NCBI RefSeq assembly: GCF_014217215.1
Contig: NZ_CP056080.1
Span: 868,001 to 932,000 of the forward strand
Source: Rothia nasimurium
GTDB lineage: Bacteria > Actinomycetota > Actinomycetes > Actinomycetales > Micrococcaceae
Direction: 5' to 3'
Length of the DNA stretch: 64,000 nt
A program made the translations under genes and the position numbers. Under the pieces are notes generated by a model. That model did not search any database and was not told the DNA's origin. It saw only the letters and a list, made by a program, of their open reading frames with translations. Shown piece by piece: positions 11,493-20,700 of this stretch (positions within the stretch are counted from its first letter, which is position 1; every line of letters starts with the position of its first letter).

Positions 11493-11536
11493 GCTGTCAC
11501 TAGAGGTTTTGCCCGGTGCCTTGGGGCGCTCTAGCT

Positions 11537-12331
11537 TTAGAGGGTCTTGTCGGTTCCCAGGTAGGAAAGGACGGCCTGGTGCAGGTGGCCGTTGGTGGCT
11601 AGGGCGTTGCCGCCGTGGGGGCCGTCCACCCCAGCCAGGGAGGTGAAGCATCCGCCTGCTTCGGTCACGATGGGGACCAAGGCGGCCATATCGTAAAGGC
11701 CGAGTTCGGGTTCGGCGGCGGCGTCGACGACGCCCTCTGCCACCATCATGTAGGACCAGAAGTCGCCGTAGGCTCGGGTGCGCCAAACGGTGTCGGTCAG
11801 GTCGATGAAGTTATCGCGCAGGCCCAAATCGCGCCAGCCGGTGAGGGAGGAGTAGGAGAGAGAGGAGTCCTCGAGCTGGGCGACAGAGGAGACCGAGATA
11901 CGGGTAGCCTTGGCGAGGGAGCGGCCGGTGTAGGCGCCGGTGCCTTCGGCTGCCCACCAGCGGCGCTGGAGGGCCGGGGCGGAGACGACGCCGACGACGG
12001 GCTTGCCGTGGTCGAGCAGGGCGATGAGGGTAGCCCAGACGGGCACGCCGCGCACGAAGTTCTTGGTGCCGTCGATGGGGTCGATGACCCACTGGCGGGG
12101 GGAAGACCCGGTTTCCCCGAATTCTTCACCCAGCACTGAGTCACGGGTGCGGACGCGGGATAGCTGGGAACGGATGAGCTGTTCGGCTTCGCGGTCGGCG
12201 TCGGTGACGGGGGTGAGGTCGGGTTTGGTATCGACGGCGAAATCGTGGGAGGTGAACTTGGCCAGGGTGAGGCGGTCTACCGCATCAGCCATGATGTGGG
12301 CCAGGCGCAGGTCGTCGGTGTAGTTAGTCAT
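11537..12331 (-). CDS. hisN: Histidinol-phosphatase, inositol-monophosphatase fold (HisN)
   Basis: Dephosphorylates histidinol phosphate in histidine synthesis; actinobacterial HisN belongs to the Mg-dependent, Li-sensitive monophosphatase family. The 264 residues show the metal motifs GEEFGE, then [13 protein letters not shown], and a late [17 protein letters not shown], in family order. The gene is third in aroA-rsgA-hisN, a conserved actinobacterial order, with 22 bases to rsgA. Another small phosphomonoester substrate such as inositol phosphate cannot be excluded from sequence alone. Confidence 0.85.
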   Translation of the reverse strand: MTNYTDDLRLAHIMADAVDRLTLAKFTSHDFAVDTKPDLTPVTDADREAEQLIRSQLSRVRTRDSVLGEEFGETGSSPRQWVIDPIDGTKNFVRGVPVWATLIALLDHGKPVVGVVSAPALQRRWWAAEGTGAYTGRSLAKATRISVSSVAQLEDSSLSYSSLTGWRDLGLRDNFIDLTDTVWRTRAYGDFWSYMMVAEGVVDAAAEPELGLYDMAALVPIVTEAGGCFTSLAGVDGPHGGNALATNGHLHQAVLSYLGTDKTL

Positions 12332-12353
12332 GGTCTCGTGTGCCTTGGTGTGT

Positions 12354-13442
12354 TTAGAGGTCTACGACGCCGAGTTCTTTCTCGGTGTCGCCGGTTTCTT
12401 CGTCGACGCGTAGGAGCTTGCGCAGGGATTCGAGGCGTTCTGGGCCTGCGGGGCCGGCCTGGCCCGCTTCGACGTAGGCGGTCAGGCCGCAGTCGGGGGC
12501 GGACGCCGAGTGGGTACAGCCCTTGGGGCAGTTGGCTGAGCCCGGGGCAAGGTCGGTGAAGGAAGCGACCAGGGTGTCGGGTTCGACGTGGGCTAGGCCG
12601 AAGGAGCGGATACCGGGGGTGTCGATAATCCAGGTGCCGGGGGCTGACTTCTGGGGCTGGAGGGCTAGGGCTGAGGACGAGGTGTGGCGGCCGCGCCCGG
12701 TCACGGCATTCACGTGCCCGGTGGCGCGTTCTGCCCCGGTCAGGGCGTTGACCAGGGTTGATTTTCCCACACCGGAGTGGCCCAGGAGCACAGAGACCGA
12801 GCCGTCGAGATACTCAGAGAGCTGCTCAACTAGGGTGGTGTCGAGCCCCTCAGAGCCTTCCTCGCTGGGGGCGCGGCCGTCCTTGGACTTAGACAGCAAG
12901 ATGGTGAGCTCAACGTCCCGGTAGTAGTCCAGCAGCCATGTAGGGTGTTTGAGGTCGGTCTTGGTGATGCAGAGAATGGGGGTGAGCCCAGCGTTGAAGG
13001 CGGCTGCTAGGGACCGGTCGATAAAGCCGGTGCGGGGCTCGGGGTTTTCTGCGGCGACCACGATAACCAGGTTATCGGCGTTGGCAACGACGACGCGCTC
13101 GACGGGGTCGGTGTCGTCGGCGCTGCGGCGTAGCAGGTTGGTGCGCTCTTCGATCCGGACGAGGCGGGCTAGAGTATCGGGCTTGCCGCTGGTATCACCC
13201 ACGAGGGCAACCTTGTCGCCCACCACGATGGGGGAGCGGCGCAGCTCGCGGGCGCGTACGGCGGTGACGACCCGTTCGCTGCTCTTGCCCTCATCGAGGA
13301 TGGCGGTGTAGCGGCCCCTGTCTACGGTGATGATGCGGCCGATTTCGGCGTCCTTGTGGGCCGGGCGGTCCTTGGTGCGGGGGCGGGAGCCCTTCTTGTT
13401 GGGGCGGACGCGCACATCGCTTTCATCCCAGGAACGGTGCAT
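12354..13442 (-). CDS. rsgA: Ribosome small subunit-dependent GTPase RsgA
   Basis: GTPase that checks late 30S subunit maturation. The 362-residue protein has an N-terminal OB fold, then a circularly permuted GTPase domain in the order G4 (ITKTDL), G1 (GHSGVGKST), G3 (DTPG), and a C-terminal zinc finger with C-x4-C-x-H-x5-C ([14 protein letters not shown]). The ATG at 13442 shares one base with the aroA stop codon (TAATG), so translation is probably coupled; a longer frame to 13484 would overlap aroA by 43 bases and is less likely. A lysine- and arginine-rich N-terminal tail may bind rRNA. Confidence 0.93.
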   Translation of the reverse strand: MHRSWDESDVRVRPNKKGSRPRTKDRPAHKDAEIGRIITVDRGRYTAILDEGKSSERVVTAVRARELRRSPIVVGDKVALVGDTSGKPDTLARLVRIEERTNLLRRSADDTDPVERVVVANADNLVIVVAAENPEPRTGFIDRSLAAAFNAGLTPILCITKTDLKHPTWLLDYYRDVELTILLSKSKDGRAPSEEGSEGLDTTLVEQLSEYLDGSVSVLLGHSGVGKSTLVNALTGAERATGHVNAVTGRGRHTSSSALALQPQKSAPGTWIIDTPGIRSFGLAHVEPDTLVASFTDLAPGSANCPKGCTHSASAPDCGLTAYVEAGQAGPAGPERLESLRKLLRVDEETGDTEKELGVVDL

Positions 13443-14809
13443 TAGGCGGCACCTGCCTGCCACTGGTTCAGCATGTTCTGCCACAGCCCGGTGAAGTTGG
13501 GCAGGGTCTTGGAGGTCGTCTCGACGTTCTCAACCACGATGCCCGGTACCACCAGACCCATCACGGCAGCGGCGGTTGCCATGCGGTGGTCAGCGTAGGT
13601 GCGCATGAGGGCCCCGTGTGCTACAGGGGCGGTGACGCGGATACCGTCCGCAGTTTCTTCGGCTGAACCGCCCAGGCGGTTAATCTCGGCGGTCAGGGCG
13701 GCAAGACGGTCGGTTTCATGGCCGCGTAGGTGGGCAATACCGGAAAGGACGCTGGTCGCCGGCGAGAGAGCGATGAGGGCAGCAACGGTGGGGGCCAGTT
13801 CACCGGCCTCGGCCAGATCGAGCTCAACACCCGGCAGTCCGGACGCTGTGCCGCCGGCAGGGCCGGTGACGGTCAGGTTCCCGTCGGCTAGCTCCACCCG
13901 AGCCCCGAAGAGCGGAAGAATCTTCCGCCAGTGATCCCCACCCTGGGTAGTGGACTCGGGCCAGCGCGGAACCGTCACCGATGCCCCGGTGGCTACCGCA
14001 GCAACCAGGAAGGGCCCAGCATTAGAAAGATCGGGCTCAACGGTGACTTCAAAGCCGGGGAAGCCACCGGGGGCAACCGTCCAGGTATCGGTGCCGTTGA
14101 AGTCAACGCTAATACCGAGCTCACGCATGGTCTCAACGGTCATCTCAATGTGGGGCATCGAGGGCACCGGGCCACCCTCGTGCCGCAGCACCAGACCCCG
14201 CTCAAAACGGCAGGCAGCCAGTAGTAGGGCAGAGACAAACTGGGAAGAGCCCGAAGCGTCAATGGTCAGCTCGGGCACCTGCACCGAACCGGCAGAAACG
14301 ACCGTGAAGGGCAGGGAGCCGCGACCGGCGTCCTCAACCTCAACCCCCAGGCCCCGCAGGGCCTCAATCACAGGCAGCATGGGGCGAACCCGCGCATGCT
14401 CATCGCCATCGAAATGGAAAGTACCGGGCAGCAGGGCAGCCACCGGGGGCACAAAACGCATCACAGTACCCGCCAATCCCACATTAATGGAGGCCTCACG
14501 GGCAACGGTCACAGAAAAATCTAGGGGAGTCACCCGCAGGTCAGGGCCAAAGGCACTACCGGTTTCAATCTCTTCAAAACGGGCACCCAGAGCAGTCAGC
14601 GCAGCCACCATCAGCTGCGAATCGCGCGAATGCAGGGGAGCATGAATCACCGAGGGACTATCGGCTAAAGCCGCCAGCAGCAGGTAGCGGTTGGTGAGCG
14701 ACTTAGACCCGGGAATCTCCACCCGGGCATGGGCACCGCCGGGCGCCGTAACGGTGGGCGCTAGCCAGTCTCCATCGGCAACTAGGGGCTGCTTGGTCGC
14801 ATCAACCAC
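13442..14809 (-). CDS. aroA: 3-phosphoshikimate 1-carboxyvinyltransferase (EPSP synthase)
   Basis: Joins shikimate-3-phosphate and phosphoenolpyruvate in the shikimate pathway; the target of glyphosate. The 455-residue protein shows PGSKSLTNRYLLLAALA near residue 33, GLAGTVMRF (the class motif would be NAGTAMRP; here it is changed to GTVMRF), SSQFVSALLLAA, and the C-terminal DHRMATAAAVMGL. Start is GTG at 14809. It leads the aroA-rsgA-hisN transcript, and a bidirectional terminator lies upstream, so the promoter must fall in 14810-14880. Confidence 0.94.
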   Translation of the reverse strand: MVDATKQPLVADGDWLAPTVTAPGGAHARVEIPGSKSLTNRYLLLAALADSPSVIHAPLHSRDSQLMVAALTALGARFEEIETGSAFGPDLRVTPLDFSVTVAREASINVGLAGTVMRFVPPVAALLPGTFHFDGDEHARVRPMLPVIEALRGLGVEVEDAGRGSLPFTVVSAGSVQVPELTIDASGSSQFVSALLLAACRFERGLVLRHEGGPVPSMPHIEMTVETMRELGISVDFNGTDTWTVAPGGFPGFEVTVEPDLSNAGPFLVAAVATGASVTVPRWPESTTQGGDHWRKILPLFGARVELADGNLTVTGPAGGTASGLPGVELDLAEAGELAPTVAALIALSPATSVLSGIAHLRGHETDRLAALTAEINRLGGSAEETADGIRVTAPVAHGALMRTYADHRMATAAAVMGLVVPGIVVENVETTSKTLPNFTGLWQNMLNQWQAGAA

Positions 14810-14885
14810 AAATAAAACCTACTTCGGAATCAGTTATTACGGCGTACTCCCTCCCTATTTTAGGTGGGCGAGGCAGCAAACAAGA

Positions 14886-14914
14886 AAACCCCGCACCGAA
14901 ATAGCGCGGGGTTT
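14886..14914. terminator. Terminator downstream of the DoxX-like gene
   Basis: AAACCCCGC (14886-14894) pairs with GCGGGGTTT (14906-14914). On the minus strand the stem ends in T residues and lies 41 bases after the gene ending at 14955, while aroA starts beyond it. Confidence 0.8.
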
Positions 14915-14954
14915 ATCGAAAGTTCACGGGGTCTTACACCCGGTAGGGGCCAGC

Positions 14955-15485
14955 TTAGGCGAAGAGGTCCTCAACCTTTTTCTGGGCGTCAGAAGCGGCG
15001 TCCTGAACATCGGTTGCCAGCTGGTGGGACTTCTTAGCTACCTGATCACCCAGCTTGGATGCGCGCCAGGCCAGTGAGGGGTTACCGTCGGTATCAACAG
15101 CTGAGATAGCAATAGCGCCCAGCAGGGAGCCATTGAGCACAGCAGCATTGCGGCGGGCAGTCTTCTCTTCCTTAGTCTCAGCCTCGGTAGCGCGATACTC
15201 AACGTAAGAGTTAATAGCACCGGTAGCCAGCAGGACGCTCGCAGAAAGACGGGGCAGCTTGCCCAGGGCAAAGAGGGCACCGGCAGCTACCTGAGAGCCA
15301 GCCAAAGTCTGACCCACCAGCTTCTCCTGGCCACGCAGCACAGAAAGCTGAGGGGCAGAAGTTGCAGCCAGATTGACCACCTTAGCCAGGTGCTTAGACG
15401 ATTCGGGGTCACGCAGACGGTCAACACCCGAGATAATAAAGCTTGAAGCCAGCAGAGGGCGAGCAAAACGGCGAACCAAAGACAT
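14955..15485 (-). CDS. DoxX family membrane protein
   Basis: A 176-residue DoxX-like membrane protein (RRFARPLLASSFIISGVDRLRDP at the start is the family hallmark), with about four hydrophobic segments and a hydrophilic Lys/Asp/Gln-rich C-terminal tail of about 40 residues likely in the cytoplasm. DoxX proteins are linked to thiol homeostasis and to associations with oxidoreductases, but biochemical function is mostly unknown. The ATG at 15485 is chosen because GGAGG lies just upstream (15491-15495 on this strand). It diverges from sigR, the thiol-stress sigma factor, with 236 bases between. Confidence 0.8.
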   Translation of the reverse strand: MSLVRRFARPLLASSFIISGVDRLRDPESSKHLAKVVNLAATSAPQLSVLRGQEKLVGQTLAGSQVAAGALFALGKLPRLSASVLLATGAINSYVEYRATEAETKEEKTARRNAAVLNGSLLGAIAISAVDTDGNPSLAWRASKLGDQVAKKSHQLATDVQDAASDAQKKVEDLFA

Positions 15486-15617
15486 GAGTTCCTCCTTCAC
15501 GGGGTGCGAGGCCCCATTGCGATGTATCACAGATACCTAACACTACTAAGCATACATATAGACCGGCGGGTTCAGCCACTTTACAGCACCACTAGCGCAA
15601 AATTACTTTGATGCGGG

Positions 15618-15642
15618 GGAATAAGCGCCGCTAGCGCTCGTT
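15618..15642 (+). promoter_or_regulatory. SigR-type promoter of sigR
   Basis: GGAAT at 15618-15622 and GTT at 15640-15642, 17 bases apart, match the promoter class recognised by actinobacterial SigR/SigH (GGAAT, 16-19 bases, GTT). It lies about 80 bases before sigR, as expected for autoregulation. Confidence 0.7.
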
Positions 15643-15721
15643 ATACCTGGTGTACTCGGCGCGTAGCTGCGCCCATTGGCAGGTACAGTAAGACAAAAGA
15701 CCACAGCACACCTGGAGGGAA

Positions 15722-16420
15722 ATGACAGCCACGCCCCCGGCCCCCAGCACTGAACCTGCGCCGACCACCGACGTCCTCGCCCCCGAAGGCAACGAACCCG
15801 ATGTGCGCTCCCACGAAACCGACGCCGAGCGCAAAGCCCGTTTCGAACGAGAAGCCCTACTGTATGTAGACCAGCTCTACGCCGCCGCCCTGCGCCTGGC
15901 CCGCAACCCGCAGGACGCCGAAGACCTCGTCCAAGAGGCCTACATGAAAGCCTTCTCCGCATTCCACCAGTACAAGCCCGGAACCAACCTCAAAGCCTGG
16001 CTCTACCGGATCCTCACCAACACCTACATCAACGTCTACCGCAAACGCCAACGCGAGCCCTACCAGGCCAACACCGACACCGTCGAAGACTGGCAGCTAG
16101 CCCAGGCCGGAGCTCACGACTCCAAGGGCCTACCTTCGGCAGAAAACGAAGCTCTTGCCCACCTACCCGACAGCGACATCAAAGAGGCTCTACAGTCCAT
16201 CCCTGAAGACTTCCGCATGGCCGTCTACTACTCCGATGTCGAAGGGTTCTCCTACAAGGAAATCTCCGAGATTATGGACACCCCCATCGGTACCGTCATG
16301 TCCCGCCTGCACCGCGGCCGCAAACTGCTCAGAGACAAACTCACCGACTACGCCGCCGAACGCGGCATCAAAACCACGACCACTGGCAAGGCCGGCGCCC
16401 GCCAAACCGCTAGGGCCTAA
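15722..16420 (+). CDS. sigR: ECF sigma factor SigR/SigH
   Basis: Alternative sigma factor that turns on thioredoxin, mycothiol and other thiol-stress genes. The 232-residue protein has an unusual Pro/Thr-rich N-terminal extension of about 40 residues, then sigma region 2 ([39 protein letters not shown]) and region 4 ([39 protein letters not shown]). The ATG at 15722 follows GGAGGG. The adjoining gene encodes a zinc anti-sigma factor and a SigR-type promoter lies upstream, so identity is well supported by context. In mycobacteria the same gene is called sigH. Confidence 0.93.
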   Translation: MTATPPAPSTEPAPTTDVLAPEGNEPDVRSHETDAERKARFEREALLYVDQLYAAALRLARNPQDAEDLVQEAYMKAFSAFHQYKPGTNLKAWLYRILTNTYINVYRKRQREPYQANTDTVEDWQLAQAGAHDSKGLPSAENEALAHLPDSDIKEALQSIPEDFRMAVYYSDVEGFSYKEISEIMDTPIGTVMSRLHRGRKLLRDKLTDYAAERGIKTTTTGKAGARQTARA

Positions 16421-16434
16421 GAAAGGAGCCACCA

Positions 16435-16713
16435 ATGACCGCCGTACACAATTCGAGCCCTTCTACCCCCTGCGAAGAGCGCCTGGCCAAGATCTACACC
16501 TACATTGACGACCCGCTCAGCTGCCAGGACCTTGAAGAACTCCAAGCCCACCTGGCCGAATGTGAAACCTGCGCCAAGGAATACGACCTAGAGTGCATCA
16601 TCCGCCAAGCAGTGCGCCGCACCTGCAAGGAAACCGCTCCCGTCGACCTCAAAAGCCGTATCCGCGCCTGCATCGACGACATCCATACCGGAGGGCACCC
16701 GGCAACTAACTAG
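16435..16713 (+). CDS. rsrA: Zinc-binding anti-sigma factor RsrA
   Basis: Holds SigR inactive in reducing conditions and releases it when disulfides form. The 92-residue protein has the ZAS motif H39-x3-C43-x2-C46 and the upstream Cys13, matching the C-H-C-C zinc set of Streptomyces RsrA. Cysteines 30, 54 and 64 are extra. AAGGAG precedes the ATG; the gene starts 14 bases after sigR, so they form one operon. Confidence 0.92.
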   Translation: MTAVHNSSPSTPCEERLAKIYTYIDDPLSCQDLEELQAHLAECETCAKEYDLECIIRQAVRRTCKETAPVDLKSRIRACIDDIHTGGHPATN

Positions 16714-16718
16714 CCAAT

Positions 16719-16762
16719 AACAAAGGGCCCCTGCTCGCTTCTGCGAGTAGGGGCCCTTTGTT
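16719..16762. terminator. Bidirectional terminator between rsrA and the bL37 gene
   Basis: A 20-bp stem with one mismatch (16719-16738 with 16743-16762) and loop TTCT, with AACAAA on the left and TTTGTT on the right. It ends the sigR-rsrA transcript and, on the other strand, the bL37 gene. Confidence 0.9.
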
Positions 16763-16769
16763 GATTGCC

Positions 16770-16844
16770 TTATGAGTTGGGGCGCTTACCGTGGTTAGCG
16801 CCACCCTTACGGCGATCCTTACGCTTGCGACCGCGCTTGCTCAT
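16770..16844 (-). CDS. Ribosomal protein bL37 (24 residues)
   Basis: A tiny, strongly basic protein of 24 residues: it begins MSKRGRKRKDRRKGG and ends ANHGKRPNS. The pattern matches the actinobacterial large-subunit protein bL37 first seen in mycobacterial ribosome structures. A very strong ribosome-binding site (AAGGAGG) lies six bases before the ATG, which supports real translation despite the small size. It sits tail to tail with rsrA across a shared terminator. Half its residues are Lys or Arg, as expected for a protein buried in rRNA. Assignment rests on recalled sequence and context. Confidence 0.85.
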   Translation of the reverse strand: MSKRGRKRKDRRKGGANHGKRPNS

Positions 16845-16977
16845 GAGAGCCTCCTTGATCAAGGTGGAGTGCCCGTCAGGATAACGGAGCACAAATGGTC
16901 GATAGCACCTTAGAATAGGCACTTCTCACTATTTTCGCATACCTTGGCTAGCTTTGCACACCCCGGGTTGGTCACAG

Positions 16978-16991
16978 GGCAGGCGCCTGCC
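16978..16991 (-). terminator. GC-rich palindrome after the SGNH gene
   Basis: GGCAGGC-GCCTGCC is a perfect 14-base palindrome 11 bases past the stop of the minus-strand gene ending at 17002. No T-run follows, so it is a weak terminator candidate or an operator for the bL37 gene. Confidence 0.3.
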
Positions 16992-17001
16992 AGAGGCTTC
17001 C

Positions 17002-17601
17002 TTAAACGGGCTCTGAAATCTGAAGCCAGTTGTACCAGCCGCGGTGCAGAACCAGCCAGGCAATCAGGCCGTAGCCGGACTGACCGGGGCGGCCGTCGTT
17101 CGCTGCCAGGTCATTGCGCCACTGCTCATGGTGCAGCAGGGGGTTGAAGGTATCAACGTAGACGTGGTTACGGCGGGTCACCACATCGGCGTAGGCTGCC
17201 GACAGGTCGGCAATCTTGCGGTTACGCTCAGCATCGAGAGTGGGCGGGGGGCCAACAACCAGAACCTTCACGTTGTTCTGGGAGGCCATATCGACCATGT
17301 TCGCCAGGTTCAGGCGGGAGCGGGCGCTGGTGAGGCCCAGGTCGATGTCGAAGGTTGAGGGGGCAATGACCAGGCGATTTTCGTGGCCCTGGGCAAAGCG
17401 ACGGCTGGCTTCTTCAAACCAGCGAGCGTTGAGCTGTTCGCTGCCCTCACCGGGAGCTGCCAGATTATAGGCAGAGATAGAGGCAGAGGTCTGAGGGGTA
17501 CGCGCCATAACGCGCCCGAACCACCCGAGGGTGCGGGGGTCCCCGACGCCTGCGAGCAGATCATCGCCAACGGCTACAAGTCGAATTTTTCGCTGATCCA
17601 C
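17002..17601 (-). CDS. SGNH/GDSL-like protein lacking catalytic residues
   Basis: A 199-residue SGNH-hydrolase-fold protein. The block I segment reads LVAVGDDLLAG, so the catalytic Ser of GDS is Asp14. The block V segment reads DGRPGQSGYGL, whereas active members have DGxHP with a catalytic His; that His is missing. The Gly block (NLAAPGEGS) is present. The fold is thus kept while hydrolase chemistry as known is unlikely. No signal peptide is seen, so it is cytosolic. GTG at 17601 is chosen because upstream residues look unlike the family. It lies downstream of kgd with a strong hairpin between. Confidence 0.7.
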   Translation of the reverse strand: MDQRKIRLVAVGDDLLAGVGDPRTLGWFGRVMARTPQTSASISAYNLAAPGEGSEQLNARWFEEASRRFAQGHENRLVIAPSTFDIDLGLTSARSRLNLANMVDMASQNNVKVLVVGPPPTLDAERNRKIADLSAAYADVVTRRNHVYVDTFNPLLHHEQWRNDLAANDGRPGQSGYGLIAWLVLHRGWYNWLQISEPV

Positions 17602-17719
17602 GTGTTTCTTTCTACAAGGTTGAGGGGCGGTAAACCCCGCAACGTTGGTCTCGTTCGTTCTGTACCAGTCTAAACCCTGGAGCCCGCCAGTGCACGGTGG
17701 GCGCACCGCAAACGGGCAG

Positions 17720-17750
17720 TGCCCGGGTCTTGAAGACCAAGACCCGGGCA
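17720..17750 (-). terminator. Hairpin after kgd
   Basis: A 13-bp perfect stem (17720-17732 with 17738-17750) with a 5-base loop follows the kgd stop by 24 bases on the minus strand. There is no T-run, but stem strength suits termination or 3'-end protection. Confidence 0.65.
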
Positions 17751-17773
17751 CAAGAGCTGGGCAAAGCCCTAGC

Positions 17774-20700
17774 CTAGCGGTCGAATACCTCGGAGATGAG
17801 GTTATCGAGCTCGCGCTGGTGACGCTTACCGGTACCGGCTGCGGGGGAAGCAGCTGCCGGGCGGGAAATCAGCTTCATACGGTAGTCAATCTGGGGGAGC
17901 AGGTTGACCGCCATGAAGGGCCACTGGCCCTGGTTGGCAGGTTCGTCCTGAGCCCAGACCAGTTCCGCATTGGGGTAGGCAGCAATCTGCTCCTTGATCT
18001 CTGCGGACGGCAGGGGGTAGAGCTGCTCGACTCGCACAATTGCGGTGCTCTTGTCGCCGCGCTTAGCGCGCTCTGCTTCCAGGTCGTAGTAGAGACGACC
18101 CGAGACGAAGACCAGGCGGGTCACGTCAGCGGGGTTCAGGTTACCCTGGTCCTCGATGACGGGCTTGAAGCTACCGCTGGTGAAATCTTCAACCGATGAG
18201 GCAGCAGCCTTGAGACGCAGCAGCTGCTTGGGAGTGATAACAATCAGCGGCTTGTGCGGGCGGGAGTGGGCCTGGCGGCGCAGCAGGTGGAAGTGGTTTG
18301 CCGGGGTCGAGGGAACAGCAACGGTCATGTTGTTCTCGGCGCATAGCTGCAGGTAGCGCTCCATACGGGCCGATGAGTGGTCAGGGCCCTGACCCTCAAA
18401 ACCGTGGGGGAGCAGCAGAACCAGTGAGGAACGCTGGGCCCACTTCTGCTCTGCTGACGAGATGAACTCATCAACGATGGTCTGGGCGCCGTTAGCGAAG
18501 TCACCGAACTGGGCCTCCCAGAGCACCAGGGAGTCAGGTCGCTCCACGGAGTAGCCGTATTCGAAGCCCATGACGCCGTACTCGGAGAGCAGGGAATTAT
18601 AGATGGAGTACTTGCCCTGGGTTTCTGAGAGGTTAGCCAGGGGGTTCCACTCTTCGTCGGTCAGAGAGTCATGGAGCACGGAGTGGCGCTGGACGAAGGT
18701 GCCGCGCTGGACGTCCTGACCGGTCAGGCGCACATCGCGGCCTTCCAGCAGCAGGGAGGCGAAGGCAGCAAGCTCGCCGAAGCCCCAGTTGATGTCGCCC
18801 TCGGTTGACATCTTGACGCGCTGTTCAAGCAGCTTCTTGAGCTTCTTGTGCACGGTGAAGCCCTCGGGAATCTTGCCGAAGGCCTGGCCGATCTGGGCCA
18901 GGGTTTCAGCAGAGATAGCGGTCTCACCGGCAACGTGAACGGAGTCCTCATTCTGCTGGGCAGCAGGGCGCTCGATGTTAGAAACAGCGGCGGCGTCTGC
19001 GGTGACCAGGGGAGCAGAGGACGACTGGGCCTCGTGAGTCTCGGTGAAAATCTGCTCCAGGCGAGACTGGTAGTCCTTCAGAGCACGCTCGGCCTCGTCC
19101 TGGGAGATATCGCCACGGCCGACCAGGGCCTCGGTGTAAATCTTGCGGGTTGAGGGCAGTTCCTCAATCTGCTGGTACATCTTAGGCTGGGTCATCGAGG
19201 GATCGTCTGCCTCGTTGTGACCGCGGCGGCGGTAGCAGACCAGGTCGATAACGACGTCCTTGTTGAAGGCCTGGCGGTAGGCGAAGGCGATGGAGCCAGC
19301 GCGGACAACGGCCTCGGGGTCATCGGCATTCACGTGCAGCACGGGAGCCTGGATCATGCGGGCGATGTCGGTGGAGTAGGTTGCGGTACGACCATCGCGC
19401 GGGGAGGTGGTGAAGCCCACCTGGTTGTTGACCACGATGTGTACGGTACCGCCGGTGGTGTAGCCCTCAAGCTTGGACATCTGCAGGGTTTCTAGCACGA
19501 TGCCCTGGCCAGCGAAGGCTGCGTCGCCGTGAACCAGGATCGGCAGTACGGGGTAGTTGCCGATGCCCTGTTCAGCCAGGGTATCTTGCTTCGCGCGGAC
19601 GATACCTTCAAGCACGGTGTTGACGGCTTCAAGGTGGGAGGGGTTAGCGGCCAGGTAGACCTGGGTCTGGTTGCCGTTATGGGAGGTGAAGATACCCTCG
19701 GTGCCCAGGTGGTACTTGACGTCACCGGAGCCGCCGGTCAGGCGGGGGTCCATCTGGCCCTCAAACTCGCGGAAAATCTGGGCGTAGGACTTACCCGCAA
19801 TGTTGGTCAGTACGTTGAGGCGGCCGCGGTGGGCCATGCCGATGCCCACGCCCGAGAGGCCGGCGTCCGCTGCCTCAGAGATGACGGAGTCCAGCAGCGG
19901 AATCAGGGATTCGCCGCCTTCCAGGGAGAAGCGCTTCTGGCCCAGGTACTTGGTCTGCAAGAAGGTTTCGAAAGCCTCGGCTGCGTTCAGGGTGCCCAGC
20001 ACACGGAACTGCTCGTCGCGGGAGGGCTTGGTGTAGCCGTGCTCCAGGCGGTCCTGGAACCACTGGCGCTCTTCGGGGTTCTCGATGTGCATGTACTCCA
20101 CACCCAGGGTGCGGGTGTAGGCCTCGCGCAGCAGCTCAAGAATGGTGCGCAGAGGCAGGGATTCCTTTTCGCCGAAGCCACCGGTGGGCCAGTAGCGGTC
20201 AAGATCCCAGAGAGTCAGGCCGTAGTTCTCCAGACGCAGGTCGGGGTGGGAGAGCATCTGGTAGCCGATGGGGTTGGTCTGGGCAATCAGGTGGCCGCGC
20301 ACGCGGAAGGCGTGAATGAGCTGCTGGATACGGGCAACCTTAGAGATTTCTGCTTCGGGGTTGACCTGGTTATCACGAGCCCAGCGGACGGGCTCGAAGG
20401 GGATGCGCAGATCCTCAAAAATCTGGTCGTAGAAGCCGTCGCCACCGAGCAGGTAGTGCTCCACAACCTTGAGGAATTCGCCGGAACCTGCACCCTGGAT
20501 GACGCGGTGGTCGTAGGTGGAGGTGAGGGTCAGAATCTTGGAGACGCCGTTGCGGGCTATGACTTTTTCTGAGGTGCCGCGGTACTCGGCGGGGTAGTCG
20601 AGGGCACCTGCACCTATGATGGCTGCCTGGCCCTTAGAGAGGCGGGGAACGGAGTGGACGGTGCCGATACCGCCGGGGTTGGTCAGTGAGACGGTGGTGC

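Noticed and set aside
19529-20572. Open frame of about 347 codons on the plus strand
   Set aside because: It is antisense to the E1 part of kgd, which has full family motifs; composition mirrors the kgd codons.
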